In this document: positions 1 to 11,422 of the stretch, in pieces
Numbering within the stretch: the stretch's first letter is position 1
Layout: each line of letters starts with the position of its first letter
DNA from: Scleropages formosus
Taxonomy: Eukaryota; Chordata; Actinopteri; Osteoglossiformes; Osteoglossidae
Direction: 5' to 3'
Assembly (NCBI RefSeq): GCF_900964775.1
Contig: NC_041807.1
Coordinates: 35,640,013-35,704,012, forward strand
DNA length: 64,000 nt
Program-made: the position numbers and the translations under genes
The notes under the pieces: generated by a model
The model's database searches: none
What the model was told of the DNA's origin: nothing
The model's input: the letters and a program-made list of their open reading frames with translations, nothing else

Positions 1-151
1 CATCAATCAGTAGCAAGACTTTGGAATAGTCCTGGTCCATGAGGGGCAGCAGCAGTGACTGGAGCACAGGCCGTGACAGGGTAGGAGGAGTCACATGGCT
101 CTTCTTCCCAAAGATGGGGTTGAACACGTGCAGTGCAGCCAGTCCAGTCTC
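1..151 (-). CDS. emc1: emc1 exon 15, cut by window edge
   Basis: Encodes [18 protein letters not shown], then [20 protein letters not shown] and [10 protein letters not shown]; human has [14 protein letters not shown] and PILQSLLLPVMDQDYAKV. The exon runs past base 1. Confidence 0.93.
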
Positions 152-3100
152 CTGTATATAGTTAGGGCCACACACAGCAAAATAGTGGGATAGGCTCCCT
201 GACTGTAACAAAACAGGTTTCTGAGGTCTCTACTTTGCTTTTAACTATTTATACAAATGCATAACTGCACCTCATTCTCAACTAAGCAACCTTATTTCAT
301 CTCACCATAAGTGTGGAAAAACTGAATGAGAAGACAAACTCCATTTATGGCAAGAGGACAGCCACAGAGGCAAAACATCTGTAAAACAATAGCAACAGGG
401 AGCATACCTTGTCTTTTATAAGGAGAGTGCACTGTGGTGGGTGTGGGAAGTGAGCAGTAGTCCTCTGTACCATCAGTTTGAAGACAGCATTGGGCTGGAC
501 ATTGCGCAGGTAGTGTTTCCAGAGCACCATTCCAGATTTGCTGTCGATGCCAAACAGCTGGAGTACAGACAGCCCAGAGCAGTCAATCAGTGCAAGGTCA
601 AACTTATGCTAGATCAAATTATTACTGATGATGTAGTTACTTGTTACATATATACTCCATATGTACACACATATGCACAGACCACGACTTGGACAAGCAG
701 TTAATGATAGTGTTAAAAGCACTAGCACAAAGTGGAATACCCAGAGTTTAGTTATAAATGGAGGCAAAAACATTTCATACAGTTTTTAGAGGTAAACACT
801 ATTTTGTTTCAGGAGTATATAGCAAAAGACTAAAACTGCAAATCAGTACACAATCCCTGCATGTATCAATTTAACACAGCTTCTCAGCCCGAAAACACTG
901 CACTTGGTTCACGTGACCCCTATACCAACCCAGACCAAACCCTAGTCATTCTGACCCACATGACCAGTGTGAAATAGACTCCTCCAAACTGCACCTGCCT
1001 CTCCCTTCAGCCAGTTTACCTTCCCAGAGGCTGTCACCATCACCATCATCTTCTGCAAGTTGAACTCATCTCTGGCGAGTGTCTCGATGGTAACCTCATT
1101 CTTCACCTGGCTGCGCGGCTTGCGCGCATCATAGAAGAGCTTCCAGAGGTGTGCAATCCAGGCTTGCAGCAAGATGAGCTGGGAGGAGAGACGCTTCAGC
1201 ACCATGGCAGCCAGCCCATCTGAGAACAAAAGAGGGAAGAAAAGAGCAGGCTGATATGTACACCCAGCCAAGCCGGCTGCCCCCTGGGCCTCCCTGATAC
1301 CAGTCCCTGAGAAACAGACCATCCCCAACATATAAGCTTCTGCTACGAAGAAGCTGCTGAATCAGCCGGTACTAGAAATGTTTAAGATAATACTTGTCTA
1401 TGTTACCTCATTAATCATGAATTTTGCATGTTTGCTAAGTACTTTACTAAAAAGTAGGCTCTTCACTTTACCTTGAATAGCTGGGTCCAAGTACAGCATT
1501 AGGAAAAGCAAAGATAAAAACAGTGAGTGTGAGAGCTGGAGTGAGCAAAGCAAAGGATGAAAAGCCAGTGTGAGTTACACTGGTCAGGATGGTTGAGAAA
1601 TACTGCCACAGGCACATCTCTAAGCAGTACAAAGAGCACATAAACCTGTGAGTTTGGATGTATTGTTATGCTGTGCAATCAGTGACCCAAGGACACGAGC
1701 TAACACTAACATTATTTAAAGGGAGTTATATTTTTGAACACAAAATGCCAGACTACACTTAATGGATTTTCAAGGACTCTAGATGAAATTTCAGAAAATG
1801 ATGTCATTCATCACAAAATAAGCAAATACATTACACTAATCAGCTGTAAACCAGATTTCCCCAAGGTTCACTGCTACAGCGCCAATCCCCACTCAAACAA
1901 TACAAGGAAACCTGACTCTTGAATTTACCGGCTTTCTTCCCAAACTCGCCCTCCAGTTCCGCTTGAGTCCCAGTAAGGGGCAAGTCCACCATCTCCATGG
2001 TAACCACATCAGCCAGCGCCTCTTCCCTTGTCCACACAATCCGACCTGTGGGACACAGGTAGGCTCACTGATGTGCTGCAGGAACCATCAAAGGGTCAAA
2101 GAGGGTGATGGTCTCTGGAGTGCCACTGAATAACATCCTGACCAAAGACTTCCAAAATTGCCTTCTTACCCGGCTGCTGCAGGAACGTGATTGTGTGATC
2201 TTCTGTCTGTACCAGCACCCGGTATCCTACGGAGTCATCCTTCTTCAGGAAGGCATGCACATAGAGCTTGAGAAATAGACATAGATGTTAAGGCACACAG
2301 CTCCCTTTCTAAGAAGGAATGCAGCCATCCCTAGTTAAAGGCTTGTCAGGGCTCTATAGGCACAGGCTCACCTTCTCTGGTTTCCCACCATTGGGATCCA
2401 GATGAATAGTCACTGTGGTGTCCAGGAGCCTCCGGCCAGAGTCAGCAGAGTACAGACTAACACTGCAGGCCTGCTCATTACAGACATGGTCAAATACCAG
2501 CCACTGCCAACCGGCATAATGCACAAAGGCATTTATGTTTCTATAGCAATGTTTTCAAAGTTTATTATACCCTTGCATACTCTGGTTTTCTTTCAAATAA
2601 GATGGTAATTAATGAGCCCTGATTGGACTGCTCACTGAATGATCTGAAAAGTGGAAAACACTTCTCCACAGTACACTGTTCAGTGCAGCTTAACAAATGA
2701 GAATCACGGTAAACTGTAGCCTGCAATCTCGCTGTTCTCTTTCAGAGACTGTACAGACAACTTGAAAGTTCCTAACATGATGTGCAACAAAATGCTACAT
2801 AGATAAATAGTAGAGAGAAAGGGAAGTATCGTGTCCCTACCTCTTAACACCTTCCTTAGAACTCACCGTTTCATTTTTAGGGGAGAGGACAGCCGCCACA
2901 GTCTTCTCTCCGGTGGTAGCAAATGAAACCAGGAAAGCCTGAAATATATGCATTGTAACATAAGCTTACTCATTCCTGCTTTTCAAAATCAGGGTTATTT
3001 CCTTTCAAACTGAAATTATTGGTAGTGTACCGGCTGGAAATCCCTGAGTGGGCTGAGATGACCATCACTGAGCTGCAGTAGAACATGATGGTCAGGGCCC

Positions 3101-6100
3101 AGCTGCAGAAAGAACTGGGCCAGTGGAGGGCGAGCTGGGTTTGGCTGGGTTGTTAGCAGGACTGGTTGGAACCCTAGGGCCAAATCCAGGTCCAGAGACT
3201 GTGGAGAAGTAGAACGGTGTGGAGTCTCAGGTCTACAGCGTGTAGGTAACAATGAGGAAAGGCTGGACGACAGTGTGGTACCTGCAGAGGCACCTGCTGC
3301 AGCCCCACTGGCTCTTCAGAACTAAGAGGCAGCATATAGAGAGATAGCGTAGAGGCATCGGCGCAGATCAGGACCCCCTGGCCCACCACTGTACATCTAG
3401 CCTGAATACTGGACAGCCACGGAGCATCCACTGACCTCTGAGGAAGGGACAGTCAACAAAGGCAACTGAAACGGATACACACTCTCAGAGACAGCATGGG
3501 CTCAAAATGCACAAGAACCTCAGATGAAAAACACACAGCAGAATTGCACTCTTAAAAATAAGTCACAACACTGAAGCTCCAGGTGTCGCAACATGATCAT
3601 ACCTGACTTGTTATCTCACCATCCTCAATGTTGAAAGTGATGATGGACAGATGGGAGTGAGGAACTACTCCTAACACAAAGAGTTGTGACCCACCGCTGG
3701 AGTACACGGCCTGGTAATGCACCGTGTCACTGTAGATCACAAACAATTTTACAACAGTCAATGTGACAATTTAAATAAAATAAAAAAAAAAACAATTTCA
3801 ACCAAAACTAATATTTATTTTTATGGAACTTGAGCAATTTATGATTGTTTTTCTTTTTTATTAAGTTTACATTTATTAATTTAGCTGATGCTTTTCTCCA
3901 AAGCGACTTACAATGTTAAGGATACAATTATTTACCCATTTATACAGCTGAGTAATTTTACTGGAGCAATTCAGAGTAAGTACCTTGCTCAAGGGTACTA
4001 CAGCTGGAGGCTCAAACCTGCAACCTTTGGGTCCAAAGGCAGTCGCTCTAACCACTACACTACCAGCTATATTAAGTACCAAAGGAAATCAGTCTAGCCA
4101 CCCTGCTTAAAGGTATTACAGCAGAATCCTTTCAAAAACCTTCAGTTATCAAGTCTGTGTCTTTAACCAAAGATTACTTGCAATTTGTTTAGAGCTTCAA
4201 CACATCACAAATCCCAAATTTCATGATAGACACATATGCATACCTGTCTGGCAGGGTCTCTGTCCACTTTTGGTGGCCATTAGAGAGGTAGTGCAGGGAG
4301 ACAGTGGCCTTTTTCAACACTGCCACAAACTTCACGGAGTCCTGTGTGCCTACCAACACAGCCGCCAGGAAGCTGTAACACAAGAATATATGTCCTCACA
4401 CAATAGTTTCTTGTACAACCACAGAATATCTGTACCTTCCTTGTTCTCTGGACCTACCTGCCAGGGTCAAGCAACATCTCCCAATTCAGAGCCCCGACAC
4501 TGGACTCCCAGGAACGCAAGAGGCGGCCATTCCCGGTCACTACCACAGCATCTGCACAACACAAAACACGGTTGTCAGCTATTTAACACAGACTCATCAA
4601 AAAAAAAGCTCATTAACACTAACGGGAAAAGGCATTTCATTATTATTGAATTCCACCTTTTAAAATAAACCAAATTTCTACACTTTTCTTTCCTTTGCAT
4701 TAACTCACCCTGTCCGTGGAACAGCAGTGTATCAATATGTCCTTCCGGACCGGCCTTGTCCACCTGTCGCCAAACTAAGGGAAAAAATGTTTTTCCACTT
4801 TCCAAACTCAAACCAGAATCAACTAAACCAATGTTAATCCAAAGCATTGAAAACTTTAAAAAAGTGTAATATTTACATTGATTCATTTAGCTGACGCTTT
4901 TCTTCAAAGCAACTTACAATGTTAAGGTTACAATTATTACAAGTTTACAATTATTTACCCTTTTATACAGCTTGGTAATTTCACTGGAGCAATTTTGGGG
5001 AAGTACCTTGCTCAAGGGTACTACAGCCAGAGGTGGAGATTTAACTTGCAACCTTTGGATCCAAAGGCAGTAGCTCTAACCTATAGAATGTCTTTTCATG
5101 TTACAAATGCATGAGATACACACTTTCAATTTCATTTCTTAACTGCATTTTGTTACCTTATTTGTTTAAATATGCTGCTTGTAGTGGAACAAACTTAACT
5201 TCCTATTTACACACAAAGCCAATATATGTCAGTAAAAAAAAAAGACCTCAAAAGTGTGCAACATCCTTAATTCAGCCCCCCCTGCAGTGCTTACAGCACA
5301 TTTCTGATGTTTGCCAGTGTTGGTATTCAACATGAAAAATGTTGTATGTTTGAGATGAGTCGGTCAATCAGTTTAGGAACAGAATTTAAAAAGATATAGA
5401 GATTAACAATTACAAAAATAAAAGTAAAAAATGTCAAAGTGTACAAAGTGCAAACTAGTATTTACTGCAGCTGTAGTCCAGGTTAACAGACCCTAAACCA
5501 CAAAAAAATAAATCAAGACTAAGTAGTACTTCACAGCAAAAATTACAAAAATTTATTTACACAGACAGAGACTGAAATCCAGTCCTAATTCTGCTTGGAA
5601 TTAAGAGCAAATGTGTAAAATATTATATTCAGCAGCTGCAGCACGGAAGGATTTTATTTGATTTTTTTGACAAGGACAGAAAAATATGGAGTAAAAATTA
5701 TGCAAGACTGCACTTACAAAGATCGCCAGTCCTAGGATTTAGCGAAGCCACAATATTTTTGTCTGTGGCCAGAATGAGTTTCTTAGAAGCCTGAGAGTGG
5801 GATTCAAAATGCGCGAAGAGGACTTTTCCCACATACTGCTGTCTCCTGCAAAACAAGCCAGAGAGTGTGAACAGGGCTTATATGCTGAATTTATGCATCA
5901 AAATAATGGGTTTAACATTACACTGGAACGTTTGGCTTTGACGGAAAACACTTTCTGGGGCCACCAAGTGGGTAACTGAACTAGCCGCACTGACTGAAAC
6001 GCCGGCATGTCACTGACACTGTCAGTCACCTCAACAATAAGTAACCGCAAATAACAAAAACGATGCGTTTGGAATATGCGTCATACGTACCAGTCGAATT

Positions 6101-6182
6101 TTCCAACCTGGTCTTCATAAACCGCATCGCAGAGACTGCAACATAAAAATAAAAACGCAAGACATGTTCTTAAATTTGCCAT
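1..6182 (-). CDS. emc1: ER membrane protein complex subunit 1, 5' part (exons 1-15, gene continues past left edge)
   Basis: EMC1 is the largest subunit of the ER membrane protein complex, which inserts tail-anchored and some multipass proteins into the ER membrane; its large N-terminal part is a lumenal beta-propeller. Fifteen exons can be placed, with matching phases, at 6091-6182, 5718-5845, 4709-4774, 4458-4551, 4244-4372, 3603-3729, 3282-3437, 3031-3198, 2867-2938, 2372-2503, 2170-2266, 1929-2045, 1020-1219, 408-557 and <1-151. The product matches human EMC1 from the signal peptide to about two thirds of its length; landmarks are [58 protein letters not shown] and [15 protein letters not shown]. 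The start codon at 6182 gives a hydrophobic leader ([17 protein letters not shown]) just before VYEDQ, as in the family. No disabling change was seen. The C-terminal domain and membrane anchor lie outside the window. Confidence 0.95.
408..557 (-). CDS. emc1: emc1 exon 14
   Basis: Encodes [19 protein letters not shown], then [20 protein letters not shown] and [11 protein letters not shown]; human has [20 protein letters not shown]. Confidence 0.95.
1020..1219 (-). CDS. emc1: emc1 exon 13
   Basis: Encodes [59 protein letters not shown]; the longest highly conserved block of the gene in this window. Confidence 0.96.
1929..2045 (-). CDS. emc1: emc1 exon 12
   Basis: Encodes [19 protein letters not shown] then [20 protein letters not shown], nearly identical to human in the second half. 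Confidence 0.95.
2170..2266 (-). CDS. emc1: emc1 exon 11
   Basis: Encodes [20 protein letters not shown] then [12 protein letters not shown]; human has [20 protein letters not shown]. Confidence 0.94.
2372..2503 (-). CDS. emc1: emc1 exon 10
   Basis: Encodes [20 protein letters not shown] then [11 protein letters not shown]. The donor is clear (GTGAGC). The acceptor at 2503 (GGCAG) keeps phase 0 but has a weak pyrimidine tract and lies in a stretch that differs from human, so the 5' edge is less sure. Confidence 0.8.
2867..2938 (-). CDS. emc1: emc1 exon 9
   Basis: Twenty-four codons, [19 protein letters not shown] then PKNET; human has [16 protein letters not shown]. Acceptor TTTCAG, donor GTGAGT. 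Confidence 0.93.
3031..3198 (-). CDS. emc1: emc1 exon 8
   Basis: Fifty-six codons with [30 protein letters not shown] and LSPLRDFQP; aligns without gaps to human SLDLEFGSGFQP and TQPNPVDASRAQFFLHL. Confidence 0.94.
3282..3437 (-). CDS. emc1: emc1 exon 7
   Basis: Fifty-two codons in phase 0, including [38 protein letters not shown] and ending VGLQQVPLQ. The next exon opens [12 protein letters not shown] as in human. Confidence 0.93.
3603..3729 (-). CDS. emc1: emc1 exon 6
   Basis: Encodes [20 protein letters not shown], then [19 protein letters not shown]. The AG|T split codon joins exon 5 in frame (PDSDTVHYQ). Donor GTATGA. Confidence 0.93.
3867..4070 (-). repeat. tRNA-derived SINE with L2-type 3' tail
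   Basis: Read on the minus strand it has a tRNA-like head, the block 'cttgagcaaggtacttactc', a 'gggtaaataattgta' segment, and a tail like 'gtcgctttggagaaaagc' ending in 'taataaatgt'. The tail matches the 3' end of the L2-type LINE at 52735-53447, its likely mobilising partner. It lies in the emc1 intron between exons 5 and 6. Confidence 0.75.
4244..4372 (-). CDS. emc1: emc1 exon 5
   Basis: Encodes [20 protein letters not shown] then [20 protein letters not shown]; human has [25 protein letters not shown] at this place. Confidence 0.94.
4458..4551 (-). CDS. emc1: emc1 exon 4
   Basis: Encodes [20 protein letters not shown] then [11 protein letters not shown], matching human DVITVSNGGRIMRSWE and GLNWEITLDSG. 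Confidence 0.92.
4709..4774 (-). CDS. emc1: emc1 exon 3
   Basis: Encodes [21 protein letters not shown]; human has [21 protein letters not shown]. Flanked by TTAG and GTGAG. Confidence 0.92.
4871..5087 (-). repeat. tRNA-derived SINE with L2-type 3' tail
   Basis: Second copy of the family at 3867-4070, same orientation, in the emc1 intron between exons 2 and 3. The rest of that intron (5088-5717) is AT-rich and shows nothing else recognisable. Confidence 0.75.
5718..5845 (-). CDS. emc1: emc1 exon 2
   Basis: Encodes [29 protein letters not shown] and ending TGDL; human has RQQYVGKV and KKLVVATEKNVIAAL. Acceptor TTTTGCAG, donor GTAAG. Confidence 0.93.
6091..6182 (-). CDS. emc1: emc1 exon 1 (signal peptide)
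   Basis: ATG at 6182; signal sequence followed by [11 protein letters not shown]. Donor GTACGT follows. The exon ends after two bases of the Trp codon, completed by the first G of exon 2. Confidence 0.92.
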
Positions 6183-6859
6183 AGCGCTACAGACAAATTT
6201 GGTACTGTTGCGACCCACAATCCCTACAGAAACTGAGGGCCTACAAGCGACAAGGGAAAAATGAAGTCCGAGAAACTGCCTGAGAAAAATGCAATGTTTT
6301 GTGAAAATAAAAAGAAAATGCTATTATTTTAAATAGAAATACTCCAGTTAAAATGTATATATGTGTTAAAATAATCAATATCTTAAGAATTTATTGCCAA
6401 ACGGTTGACTACTTCTATATTTTATGTCAGGCAAAAAATCTATCTACCTTAGCAGGATCGAGCCAGTTTGGAGCACCGGAAGTATCGCGTGAATGCGCTT
6501 TAAGGACTTAAGAGTCCAAAAATTTTGGGGTTGACTCCGATTCCGAGTGTTGTCAATCGACGTAGTCGATTACAAAAACTTAAAACTGAGGGGAAAGCGG
6601 TACTGTAAAACAAATGTATCGTTAAGGGATCTTGATACCTTTCAACAAATCAAATGTATTAACTTACTTAAGACTAAGTTTTACGATTTTTTGCACGCAT
6701 GAAAACCTCACGGTCGTGTTGTTTAATAAAGAACATTTAAAGGGATACTGCAGAATTTTTCTGTCTGTATGTACTGAATGTGCTGTCCATAAGAACAAGA
6801 CGACCTTGACCCACTGCGGGAAGCTAACTAAGATAGTTGTCGAAATGAGTGCCTGTTCT

Positions 6860-6929
6860 TAGTGTGCTGCAGATGCTTAAATTACAATAACACTGGAGCA
6901 TTGTAATTTAAAGCATCTGCAGCACACTA
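6860..6929. repeat. Near-perfect inverted repeat (29-bp arms, 11-nt loop)
   Basis: The left arm 6860-6888 starts TAGTGTGCTGCAGATGC. The right arm 6900-6929 is its reverse complement apart from one extra A. The loop is 6889-6899. It could be a small foldback element, a template-switch product, or a hairpin RNA. No flanking terminal repeats or target duplication were seen. Confidence 0.8.
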
Positions 6930-8184
6930 TGCAACAACATAAGTTTGACAGCCCTTCAGACAAGTGGGTCTCAAATAAGAGGCTCACCAACAACTTTGTA
7001 AAATAGCCGCTCGGGACGGATCTTATTATTATGCACTGATTCCCCGACCCCGTCCTCATGACATGTTCAGCCAACCAAGCACTGAGTGATTTAGCAAAAC
7101 CATTCTATGTACCATCCTTCTCTCAATTACTGACACTAAGGTTTTAGTTAAACTCTCCAAAATACCTGGTATGATGGTATGTAATTATAGAAGTGTGCCA
7201 TTACTGTAACGATTACAAACAATCACATAAACTGTTTTGTAGCGAAAGACATCCAAAATTTGGAGCGCTGGTTTAGTTCCTTAGGATGGAGAAAGACGTC
7301 ACTCAGTGGGGTTACTCAGACAGAAGCCAAAGAGAGGTGGAAAGGCCTCTTTTGGCTGTGACCCCATAGATTTGTGATAGATCTAACATCCTGGGGTAAG
7401 TAACACACGTCCTTTCGCACTTAGAAAACACCGTTTGTGGTGTGTTGTATGTTTTATGTTAGGTGTAGGGTTTCTAATTTTTATGGCTCATTTTCTTTAT
7501 TTTGCACCATTTTAAAAACTTACAGCACTCATTTCACTTTTAAGTAGTCACCTATAAATGACTACGTGCGGGTTGTGTTTGTATTTATTTATTGACTTTA
7601 GCGTAGTGTAGATTTAGTTTTGTTGCGTGGTGCATGTTGTGTTTTAACTCTGTATATGTACTTTATCATTCACCTGCTCCCCGAAAACAACAATAGGGGA
7701 GACGTGTTACGAAAAGGGAATCACCCAAAAATGGTAGGTAAGGTGTATTGTAACACTCTGAGAACAGGCCAGGGGACTGCCCATCTTGAGCGGTAAATGT
7801 TACCGGGTAAGTTTTCCTTTAATTATTCATTTACTATGGTTTTAAGCCTTGGGATATGTTCTTTAGTGTTTTAAAGGTTTTGCCTTCTGGTCTTTATATT
7901 AGTTGGTCTTATTGATTTTATTTTATTTTAAATTTTTATTGTTTGCATGGCAGTTTTTAGGATCAGTTTTGTTGACTAAAGATTTTAATTATCGGAAATG
8001 CGAAATTTTATTCCTGTCGAGTGAGACAGTGTGTGGAGCCAGACACCCTCGGGTGGGTTGGTGATCCATTCTGATTCATAACAAAAAAAAAAAGACACGT
8101 ACACGTTCAATAGAGTGCACATTCCTTTTATCCTTACTTACTTCTGAACCAGTTTCTAGTAGCTCCATGGGGGGGGATGCTACA

Positions 8185-8340
8185 TTATTGACTTATTTAG
8201 CGAAACCTTTGTCAAAGGCAGCTAACAGTATTAGATATGCAACATTAATTTACCCCTTTAATACCTACAGTAGTCTTTCAACATCAACTGAGCACTTAGC
8301 ACATAACTTAAAAGTACTGCAGAAGGTGTGGAAAAGTACC
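8185..8340 (-). repeat. Decayed SINE/L2-tail fragment
   Basis: Faint match to the minus-oriented SINE family: 'cttatttagc', then 'tttaccccttta' and later 'aaaagtacc'. Heavily diverged. Confidence 0.35.
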
Positions 8341-8959
8341 TTGAGAGTGGAAAAACAACAGCTCGTAGCACCTCGTGCGCAAACTGAGAATAAATCTGCC
8401 ACTTAGGGGCGTTTACACATAATTACTTACTGACTCCAGCACGGCAATACCACGACACTCAAGTAGAAGATTAGTTAATGTGCCAGTAGATGGCGCAAAG
8501 TGTATCAATGCCTGAATTGTTGTAGGTGAACATAGCTGGAATACTGTTAGGAAGGGGGTGTTGTGTTTGTCTTTGGAAAACCATGGCGAATACATCATAC
8601 CCACAGTGAAGTCTAAAAAGTGCTGTAAGAAACATATTAATTTCTTGCAAAGTTATATGCGTTCTATCTGCACCTGCTTCATGGAGGGTCAACAGTTGTT
8701 TCTACATTTTCATATAGTTCAAATTAAAGTGGTGATATTTTTTAGCTAACCACCCCTGTTACATTTGTACTTTTTTTTTCTTGTTTTGCAGAAAAGTCCA
8801 CAGCAAACACAGGCAGCCTTGAACAGTAGTAAAGGAAACGTCTCAGGTTAAACAGAATAGTTAGAACCAATTATCAGCTCAAGGTTTGTGCTGTTTCATT
8901 TCACATTCCAGTGTATATAACTTGCTTCAACAGCTACATTTGTCTATTTAAACGGACAG

Positions 8960-9214
8960 ACTCAAAACAGGGAGTAAAACAACATTATTCCTCTGAGTAG
9001 GTTGAAAAAATCATCAACAAGCTGAATCTGCTACTTATCTACAATCCTTAATCAGATGACACCAAAATTCGAACAGGGGACCTCTTGATTTGCAGTGAAA
9101 GGATCAGCCACTGAGCTACACCCACTGCCTATGGTAAAAATAGTTCCATTCTTGAGATCAATGCCACAAACCACCTTTACACTGTAACACTGGCACAAAA
9201 CAAAAGTCCGCTGT
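8960..9214. repeat. Decayed array monomer at left edge
   Basis: Holds a relic tRNA-Cys gene (9054-9125) followed by diverged monomer sequence ('ccacctttacactgtaacactgg'-like, against 'tcacctttgcactctggc' in the core). It joins the homogeneous array abruptly at about 9215, in the middle of a B monomer, so the junction is a deletion or recombination point. The left limit is vague. Confidence 0.6.
9054..9125 (-). pseudogene. Relic tRNA-Cys(GCA)
   Basis: Aligns base for base with the 72-nt tRNA of the array. It keeps GTGTAGCTCAGTGG, a loop reading CTGCAAA and AATCAAGAGGTCCC, but the acceptor stem cannot pair. Confidence 0.75.
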
Positions 9215-9502
9215 GCACCAGGATCTGGGAGGGATAAAGTTTTCAAACTCTGAAATCAAGTAGGTGCACTCTTGAGCTCAAGTCCATATATCACCTTTGC
9301 ACTCTGGCATTGTCACAAAACAGTCTTGTGCTGTGGACCTCACAGAGATTGACTCAGCTCAAGGGCAGTGGTCGTTTAAGCCAGCCTTCTGTGGAAACAT
9401 AATTGATCCAAAAGGTAGGTAATTGACAAACTTTGGTATCGTTCCCAGTGGAGGTTGGAGCTCTTAACAAGGTGTTTCTATTGACATGCACAGTTTCCCT
9501 GC

Positions 9503-9574
9503 AGGGGGCACCAGGATTTGAACCTGGGACCTCTTGATCTGCAGTCAAATGCTCTTCCACTGAGCTATACCCCC
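9503..9574 (-). tRNA. tRNA-Cys(GCA), array copy 1, canonical
   Basis: Type copy, 72 nt. Acceptor 5' GGGGGTA pairs with 3' TGCCCCC (one G-U), discriminator T. D stem GCTC/GAGC, A box TAGCTCAGTGG. Anticodon loop CTGCAGA gives GCA (Cys), with stem TTTGA/TCAAG. T stem CCAGG/CCTGG, B box GGTTCAAATCC. No intron. The first T4 run downstream on the transcribed strand is at 9410-9413, 89 nt past the 3' end. Confidence 0.92.
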
Positions 9575-10142
9575 AGAGTGGTAAGGTTTTCAAACTCTGA
9601 AATCAAGTAGGTGCACTCTTGAGCTCAAGTCCATATAGCACCTTTGCACTCTGGCATTGTCACAAAACAGTCTTGTGCTGTGGACCTCACAGAGGTTGAC
9701 CCAGCTCAAGGGCAGTGGTCGTTTAAGCCAGCCTTCTGTGGAAACATAATTGATCCAAAAGGTAGGTAACTGACAAACTTTGGTATCATTCCCAGTGGGG
9801 GTATTAGCTCTTAACATGGTGTTTCTATTGACATGCACAGCTTCTTTGCAGGGTGCACCAGGATCTGGGAGGGATAAAGTTTTCAAACTCTGAAATCAAG
9901 TAGGTGCACTCTTGAGCTCAAGTCCATATATCACCTTTGCACTCTGGCATTGTCACAAAACAGTCTTGTGCTGTGGACCTCACAGAGATTGACTCAGCTC
10001 AAGGGCAGTGGTCGTTTAAGCCAGCCTTCTGTGGAAACATAATTGATCCAAAAGGTAGGTAATTGACGAACTTTGGTATCATTCCCAGTGGAGGTTGGAG
10101 CTCTTAACAAGGTGTTTCTATTGACATGCACAGTTTCCCTGC

Positions 10143-10214
10143 AGGGGGCACCAGGATTTGAACCTGGGACCTCTTGATCTGCAGTCAAATGCTCTTCCAC
10201 TGAGCTATACCCCC
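10143..10214 (-). tRNA. tRNA-Cys(GCA), array copy 2
   Basis: Canonical class. Confidence 0.9.
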
Positions 10215-10782
10215 AGAGTGGTAAGGTTTTCAAACTCTGAAATCAAGTAGGTGCACTCTTGAGCTCAAGTCCATATATCACCTTTGCACTCTGGCATTGT
10301 CACAAAACAGTCTTGTGCTGTGGACCTCACAGAGGTTGACCCAGCTCAAGGGCAGTGGTCGTTTAAGCCAGCCTTCTGTGGAAACATAATTGATCCAAAA
10401 GGTAGGTAACTGACAAACTTTGGTATCATTCCCAGTGGGGGTATTAGCTCTTAACATGGTGTTTCTATTGACATGCACAGCTTCCTTGCAGGGTGCACCA
10501 GGATCTGGGAGGGATAAAGTTTTCAAACTCTGAAATCAAGTAGGTGCACTCTTGAGCTCAAGTCCATATATCACCTTTGCACTCTGGCATTGTCACAAAA
10601 CAGTCTTGTGCTGTGGACCTCACAGAGATTGACTCAGCTCAAGGGCAGTGGTCGTTTAAGCCAGCCTTCTGTGGAAACATAATTGATCCAAAAGGTAGGT
10701 AATTGACAAACTTTGGTATCGTTCCCAGTGGAGGTTGGAGCTCTTAACAAGGTGTTTCTATTGACATGCACAGTTTCCCTGC

Positions 10783-10854
10783 AGGGGGCACCAGGATTTG
10801 AACCTGGGACCTCTTGATCTGCAGTCAAATGCTCTTCCACTGAGCTATAGCCCC
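10783..10854 (-). tRNA. tRNA-Cys(GCA), array copy 3
   Basis: Class c5: C5 faces C68, one acceptor mismatch. The 5' flank has GGTGAGG instead of GGTAAGG, shared with copies 12, 24 and 52. Confidence 0.75.
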
Positions 10855-11422
10855 AGAGTGGTGAGGTTTTCAAACTCTGAAATCAAGTAGGTGCACTCTT
10901 GAGCTCAAGTCCATATAGCACCTTTGCACTCTGGCATTGTCACAAAACAGTCTTGTGCTGTGGACCTCACAGAGGTTGACCCAGCTCAAGGGCAGTGGTC
11001 GTTTAAGCCAGCCTTCTGTGGAAACATAATTGATCCAAAAGGTAGGTAATTGACAAACTTTGGTATCGTTCCCAGTGGGGGTATTAGCTCTTAACATGGT
11101 GTTTCTATTGACATGCACAGCTTCCTTGCAGGGTGCACCAGGATCTGGGAGGGATAAAGTTTTCAAACTCTGAAATCAAGTAGGTGCACTCTTGAGCTCA
11201 AGTCCATATATCACCTTTGCACTCTGGCATTGTCACAAAACAGTCTTGTGCTGTGGACCTCACAGAGATTGACTCAGCTCAAGGGCAGTGGTCGTTTAAG
11301 CCAGCCTTCTGTGGAAACATAATTGATCCAAAAGGTAGGTAATTGACAAACTTTGGTATCGTTCCCAGTGGAGGTTGGAGCTCTTAACAAGGTGTTTCTA
11401 TTGACATGCACAGTTTCCCTGC

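Larger units (their letters stand above)
6183..8959. other. Intergenic region between emc1 and the tRNA-Cys array
   Basis: No coding exon was recognised on either strand; frames here are short and match nothing known to me. In human, MRTO4 lies head to head with EMC1, but nothing MRTO4-like is visible here. The emc1 promoter must lie at the left end. Contents noted: a hairpin at 6860-6929 and a decayed SINE trace at 8185-8340. Confidence 0.6.

Noticed and set aside
4270-4668. 132-codon plus-strand frame
   Set aside because: Shadow of emc1 exons 4 and 5 on the other strand.
6860-6929. microRNA precursor
   Set aside because: The arms are too perfectly paired and the loop is short; nothing beyond the fold supports it. 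Kept only as an inverted repeat.
6183-8959. MRTO4 as a head-to-head neighbour of emc1
   Set aside because: Human synteny suggested it, but no exon with MRTO4-like sequence could be read here.
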